Origin: Sphingobacterium sp. UGAL515B_05
GTDB lineage: Bacteria; Bacteroidota; Bacteroidia; Sphingobacteriales; Sphingobacteriaceae
DNA length: 64,000 nucleotides
Assembly (NCBI RefSeq): GCF_033097525.1
Contig: NZ_CP109907.1
Coordinates: 5,332,001 to 5,396,000, forward strand
Direction: 5' to 3'
Part shown: positions 60,212 through 64,000 of the stretch, piece after piece
Position numbering within the stretch: the stretch's first letter is position 1
Layout of the letters: each line of letters begins with the position of its first letter
Position numbers and translations under genes: made by a program
The notes under the pieces: model-generated
Told to the model about the DNA's origin: nothing
What the model saw: the letters and a program-made list of their open reading frames with translations, nothing else
The model's database searches: none

Positions 60212-60799
60212 TTATAGACTAAAACTATTCAAAAAATTCTCTAATTCTTCAATTGCTACTTGATTTGCTGAAGAGACAGTTGCAAATCGATTTGATTCGA
60301 GGTATTGAATGCTAGTTAAACCATCATTTTCAAACATGCTCCAGTCAAAAGATGCCAGCCAACCTTTATAAGGCTTAACCTGCAATTTGGTTCCTAGGTC
60401 TTCAATTGATTTTAGGTCGATATAGTTCATTAAATTTAACTTTACCTGATCCGAACCTGGACCCGCTCCGTCGGTAACCATCAAATAAATATTTTGTTCT
60501 CCCTTCACATAGTTTGCCGTTGCATAAGATCCTGTCTCCGCGTCCTCAAAGGCCGTAACCTCTGTCAATTTAAATCCGTTTATTTCCGGTTTGAACTTCG
60601 TCTTGAAATCAGCAGAACTGATAGGCTTCATCTTTCTCAGGGCTGTTGCTAATTGTTCAACCTTCAATGAGTCTGAATTTATCTGCACATATTCAATGTG
60701 TTGAACGCCCAATTGCTCTCCGGCGAACACAATCTTTGAATCGGCCATACTCGCTAGGGCCGCACATACCATACTAATTCCTAAATAAGGATACTTCAT
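60212..60799 (-). CDS. Hypothetical secreted protein
   Basis: This 195-residue protein has a signal peptide (about 1-20) and a mature region with ALRKMKPISSADFKTKF, a beta-rich stretch (EVTAFEDAETGSYATANYV) and KGWLASFDWSMFEND. No family is recognised. It appears to be a single periplasmic protein. Confidence 0.55.
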   Translation of the reverse strand: MKYPYLGISMVCAALASMADSKIVFAGEQLGVQHIEYVQINSDSLKVEQLATALRKMKPISSADFKTKFKPEINGFKLTEVTAFEDAETGSYATANYVKGEQNIYLMVTDGAGPGSDQVKLNLMNYIDLKSIEDLGTKLQVKPYKGWLASFDWSMFENDGLTSIQYLESNRFATVSSANQVAIEELENFLNSFSL

Positions 60800-60994
60800 A
60801 TTATTATTGCTCTAATCTTTCTCCCCTATAAACAAAAAGCACACCATTCTTTTAATCTACGTACAGTATTTATTCAAAAGTAATGTAAATTCATATTGAC
60901 ATTATGTAGACACGAAGCTACAACAATCAGACTCACTGCAGGTTCTAAAAATAAAGGCACGGCTTTTGTAAACTACTAAGTAAAAAAAAGTATT

Positions 60995-61084
60995 ATGAGA
61001 AGAACGCCTTACACCACATCTGTTATTATATTGCTCGTCCTATGTGTGATTGTACTAATGACCACATGTTCAAAAATTGCCTAA
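60995..61084 (+). CDS. Possible 29-residue small lipoprotein
   Basis: ATG 60995 to TAA 61084 encodes a basic start (MRRTPYTTS), a hydrophobic segment (VIILLVLCVIVLM) and TTCSKIA. The Cys could be lipidated, in the manner of entericidin-like peptides, but the site is a poor lipobox. Only the A-rich upstream region supports it. Low confidence. Confidence 0.3.
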   Translation: MRRTPYTTSVIILLVLCVIVLMTTCSKIA

Positions 61085-61286
61085 ATTACATCCGGTTTGG
61101 GCAAAATTGTAAAACCATTCATGAACGTAATGACGAGTTCATCATGGAAAATAGAGTCTAAAAAAATAGATTCTTAGGCCTTCCTCATGGCTTTCATCAA
61201 GCAGATAAATTTCACTTTATTGATCAGGAAAGAACACAATCCGAACAGATTGTGCTAAACTTCGTTATTCCCACACGTATAATTAC

Positions 61287-61316
61287 AAAAAAGCCCTAGA
61301 GCGGGGAACTCTAGGG
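61287..61316 (-). terminator. Rho-independent terminator
   Basis: CCCTAGAG pairs perfectly with CTCTAGGG around a 7-nt loop and is followed on the minus strand by six T. It ends the VOC gene transcript 136 bp after its stop. Confidence 0.8.
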
Positions 61317-61451
61317 TCTTAGCCATATATTAACCTATTTTATGAAAAGTATTTGTATCAATAACGTCTTAGTTTTCTATTTATTTTGTACAACAGAGAA
61401 ATTTCTTAAATTTTCTTTTTTTCGCACAAAGGTTCGATTCAATCATTTACC

Positions 61452-61898
61452 TTATAGCGGTTGGGCTAAACCAATCAATAATCCCTCTACTCCTCTTAGA
61501 TAACAAAGGCGATAAGCATTTTCGTATTGTACCACCTCCCCGACGAGGACAGCGCCATGATTGCCAATTAGCCTCCGCAGTACATCATCTAGATCTTCAA
61601 CGGTAAACATTGCCCGCAAATAGCCCAAGGCATTAACCGGAGCATTTCTATGATCTGCAATTATCGCAGGATCAATAAATCTTGAAAGTTCTAATCGGCT
61701 ATGTCCATCTGGTGTCACCATCATGGCGATCTCGACATGCTGCGCTCCGAGACCAGTCACTCTACCTGCCCATTCACCTTCAATCTGCGCTCGCCCTTCA
61801 AGATATAAACCAAGTTCTGAAAAAAAGGAAATCGCGTTGTCCAATGACTCCACCACGATACCCATATTATCCATTCGAAGTAACTTACTCTTTTCCAT
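61452..61898 (-). CDS. VOC-superfamily protein
   Basis: This 148-residue protein has the VOC fold: KLLRMDNMGIVVESLDNAISFFSELGL, GLGAQHVEIAMMVTPDGHSRLELSRF, and RAMFTVEDLDDVLRRLIGNHGA with a final YENAYRLCYLRGVEGLLIGLAQPL. It resembles lactoylglutathione lyase or bleomycin-resistance-like proteins. It lies 78 bp downstream of the TonB receptor gene and may be co-transcribed with it. Confidence 0.82.
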   Translation of the reverse strand: MEKSKLLRMDNMGIVVESLDNAISFFSELGLYLEGRAQIEGEWAGRVTGLGAQHVEIAMMVTPDGHSRLELSRFIDPAIIADHRNAPVNALGYLRAMFTVEDLDDVLRRLIGNHGAVLVGEVVQYENAYRLCYLRGVEGLLIGLAQPL

Positions 61899-61976
61899 AA
61901 TACATTATTTATTAGGAGTTATAATCCCTATTAAAGATACAAAGGAAAATTTTAAAGCTACCATCGCTCCCAGTCT

Positions 61977-64000
61977 TTAGAATTTATAACTCAGGCCCGC
62001 TTTTACCATAAAAGGCGTTCCAGGTGTAAAATGCAATTCAGAAACGGACTGCTGTTCATTTCTTAATCGAGTCTCGGTCTCAAACTGCGCTTCATTCCAC
62101 TTGGTGTCAAATAAGTTTTGGACCTGCACCAAACAATTCCATTTTCCCAGGCCATAGTTTAGCAGGAGGTCATTGACAAAATAACCTTTAGCACGTACCG
62201 AATTATCTTCTATCGCTGGTTTTGTATTCATATAACGATAGCGCAAGTTGGCAGAAATGCCAAGCGGTAACTTCACAGATACCCCTCCTGTACTTGTTAA
62301 AGAAGGCACCAGCGGGATATAGTTTTCGCCTTCAGGTTCGTCAATTGCCCGCGCGTAAGCATAATTTATGTCGCTGTCAAAATACAACCAACGGCTAACT
62401 TGATAGCGTAAACTCAAATCTGCCCCCAGACGTTTCGTTTTCCCCGAAGGCTCTACGACAGCTTCATCCCCAACATACACAAATTCTTGCTGAAGATACA
62501 ACCCCCATAAAGCAGGCTGAATAAAGAGGTTATCAGTTGGCTTCCAGATCAAGCCAAGATCTGCACCATAGGAAACGGGCATAATATCTTTTCCATGTTG
62601 TTCCATCACCACGCGGATATCATTGGAATGAAATCCCATACCCGTTTTCAAATATACTTGTGCGCGATGACTGAACGTATATCCAAAGTTAAGCTTTGGA
62701 CTGATCCTTGTCGCGGAAGCCTCTTGTCCGGCGGGGTCACTTTTCAGCTTATCATGCAAGTTGAAAACCAAATGATCGACACGTATTGCAGGATTAATAG
62801 TCCATTTACCAATACGCCAATCAAGATTGCTATAGCCATGCAGATTCATTTCTACGCCCGAAATATGCGAAAGCCGATCCAATAATTCGTCGCGCTGATA
62901 GACATGGTTCAGTTGAAGATCTTTGATATCATCCACTCGGAGTCCAAAACCCGATGTCCAAGAAAGCTGACTATGATCAAACTGAAATTGGCGATTGTAT
63001 TTGTTTTCGATACCATACAGGTATCGATTATCAACCTGCTCTATTTCATCGCCATGAATGGGATCTTTCAGAAAAAAAGTAAAATCGGAAAACAACTGAA
63101 ATTTATAGCGCGACAAGTAAACATTGCTTTCCCAGCTTTCCTGATCACTGATCAGCGCACGGTATTGCATCGCCAAATTCATGCGGGATGTATTTCCGCC
63201 TTCAGTAGAATCGATCGACCCCCAACGGCTAATGAGTTCCTGCCGAACGGCCCGCTCCGGAATCTGACCCGATGCATTCCAACCCGAACTGAATATGGAC
63301 CCCTGGAAATTGATATAATGTTTCCCATCGATCCACTGATTATACTTCGCAAATAGATTGACACGACTAAAATTTTGCTTGATGTCAAAAGGACCATTCG
63401 AATAATTGAACTCACCTGCGGCATAGGCATACTTATTCTGCTCATGATTATTCACCAGATTAAGCATGGCTACCGTACGCCAGGACTCAAAAGAACCCCC
63501 TTCAACCTTAAAAAGATTATGATCCAAATGATCCAAGGTTGTAAAATTAACATAACCCGATGTATTCAAATCACCTTTGTCTGCATAATAGGCCCCCTTG
63601 CCAAAATCAATATCTTTAACCGTTTCTGGAATAATAAAATGAAGATCTGCATATCCCTGACCATGCGCATGAGAGACCATATTAACTGGAATACCATCTG
63701 CAGTAACGGCAATATCTGTACCGTGGTCATTATCAAATCCACGTAAAAATATCTGCTCAGCCTTTCCACCGCCTGCATGCTGTGCTATAAAGAGCCCAGG
63801 AACTTTCCGCAATAGATCTTGCGCCGAATTAACAGGAATCTTACTTAAATCAACTTTGCTCAATGTTTTACTGCTATTGAATGCATCCACCTGAATTTGA
63901 CTCAACTGCACTTCGTTTTTTTGCATCTCGATTTCAATAGGAGACTTTGCTTCTTTTAAGATGTACATCTGATCGAGATAGCCTATCCGGCTCAACAGTA
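61977..64000 (-). CDS. TonB-dependent receptor, N-terminal end outside the window
   Basis: The frame is open to the right edge. About 674 residues are present and the start lies outside. The first residues look like the end of a carboxypeptidase-like regulatory domain, followed by the plug (VDLSKIPVNSAQDLLRKVPGLF) and IFLRGFDNDHGTDIAVTADGIPVN, then a beta-barrel with the terminal aromatic residue (AGLSYKF). The plug has the unusual His-containing stretch VSHAHGQGYADLHF. The transported substrate is unknown; a metal or metal complex is possible but only inferred. The barrel is otherwise typical. Confidence 0.85.
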   Translation of the reverse strand, partial: LLSRIGYLDQMYILKEAKSPIEIEMQKNEVQLSQIQVDAFNSSKTLSKVDLSKIPVNSAQDLLRKVPGLFIAQHAGGGKAEQIFLRGFDNDHGTDIAVTADGIPVNMVSHAHGQGYADLHFIIPETVKDIDFGKGAYYADKGDLNTSGYVNFTTLDHLDHNLFKVEGGSFESWRTVAMLNLVNNHEQNKYAYAAGEFNYSNGPFDIKQNFSRVNLFAKYNQWIDGKHYINFQGSIFSSGWNASGQIPERAVRQELISRWGSIDSTEGGNTSRMNLAMQYRALISDQESWESNVYLSRYKFQLFSDFTFFLKDPIHGDEIEQVDNRYLYGIENKYNRQFQFDHSQLSWTSGFGLRVDDIKDLQLNHVYQRDELLDRLSHISGVEMNLHGYSNLDWRIGKWTINPAIRVDHLVFNLHDKLKSDPAGQEASATRISPKLNFGYTFSHRAQVYLKTGMGFHSNDIRVVMEQHGKDIMPVSYGADLGLIWKPTDNLFIQPALWGLYLQQEFVYVGDEAVVEPSGKTKRLGADLSLRYQVSRWLYFDSDINYAYARAIDEPEGENYIPLVPSLTSTGGVSVKLPLGISANLRYRYMNTKPAIEDNSVRAKGYFVNDLLLNYGLGKWNCLVQVQNLFDTKWNEAQFETETRLRNEQQSVSELHFTPGTPFMVKAGLSYKF

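Larger units (their letters stand above)
60800..61451. other. Intergenic region with a possible small lipoprotein and a terminator
   Basis: A 29-codon frame lies at 60995-61084 and a terminator at 61287-61316. Nothing else is seen. Confidence 0.55.

Overview
The window looks like chromosomal DNA of a Sphingobacterium-like member of the Bacteroidota (Sphingobacteriaceae). The evidence is the family content (DUF6266, DUF6660, DUF6157, DUF3667, DUF4142, fimbrillin-like lipoproteins, a CzcA-type pump, a TonB-dependent receptor), almost no Shine-Dalgarno sequences, and promoters of the Bacteroidota type (TTTG about 20 nt upstream of TAnnTTTG), clearest upstream of tRNA-His and of the DUF3667 gene. 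No intact insertion sequence, prophage, CRISPR array or rRNA operon was seen. About 60 protein genes, one tRNA and several decayed genes are supported.

Layout. 0-3.1 kb: the N-terminal end of a heavy-metal RND pump and a Cys-rich DUF6660 protein, then a fimbrillin-like lipoprotein followed by a 56-residue peptide with an E-x-GIAAGS motif. 3.1-3.8 kb: DUF6266. 4.2-11.8 kb: a seven-gene minus-strand operon and a divergent AraC regulator, read here as an oxidative L-fucose utilisation locus (GH29 fucosidase, exported mutarotase, L-fucose dehydrogenase-like SDR, SSS transporter, L-fuconate dehydratase, FMN-dependent lactate oxidase/dehydrogenase). 11.9-19.8 kb: stress or housekeeping small genes (iron permease-like, DUF4142, YetF-like, a nucleotidyltransferase/phosphoesterase pair, PfpI/DJ-1, Rho_N-like protein, NarL-type regulator, small lipoproteins, DUF4230). 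20-20.9 kb: tRNA-His, then a gene-poor stretch with a probable remnant of the GIAAGS peptide family, a tandem repeat and a long imperfect hairpin. 20.9-33.7 kb: methyltransferase, MarR-GNAT fusion, an ECF sigma/small protein/ClpP operon, AlkC-like protein, M20 peptidase, Crp/Fnr regulator with a CRP-like palindrome, CPBP protease, a frameshifted membrane gene, a serine hydrolase and a GH30 lipoprotein.

34-38 kb: a DUF3575 protein, a LuxR-type response regulator and, divergent from it, a second peptide/fimbrillin-like pair whose lipoprotein carries a FISUMP-like C-terminus. 38-47.8 kb: DUF3667, esterase, a baeRF-type protein, a broken dapB-like gene, a bacteriophytochrome kinase, DUF6157, Nudix and exonuclease III genes. 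48-58.2 kb: a GT4 glycosyltransferase, HxlR, membrane phosphoesterase, DoxX and macrodomain genes, and an EptA/PAP2 lipid A modification pair. 58.3-64 kb: a hydrolase remnant, Tat-type Gfo/Idh oxidoreductase, VOC protein and a TonB-dependent receptor cut by the window end.

The best candidates for something little described are the two peptide/fimbrillin-like lipoprotein loci with a third decayed peptide, the sigma factor-small protein-ClpP operon, and the L-fucose operon that carries its own lactate-oxidising enzyme.
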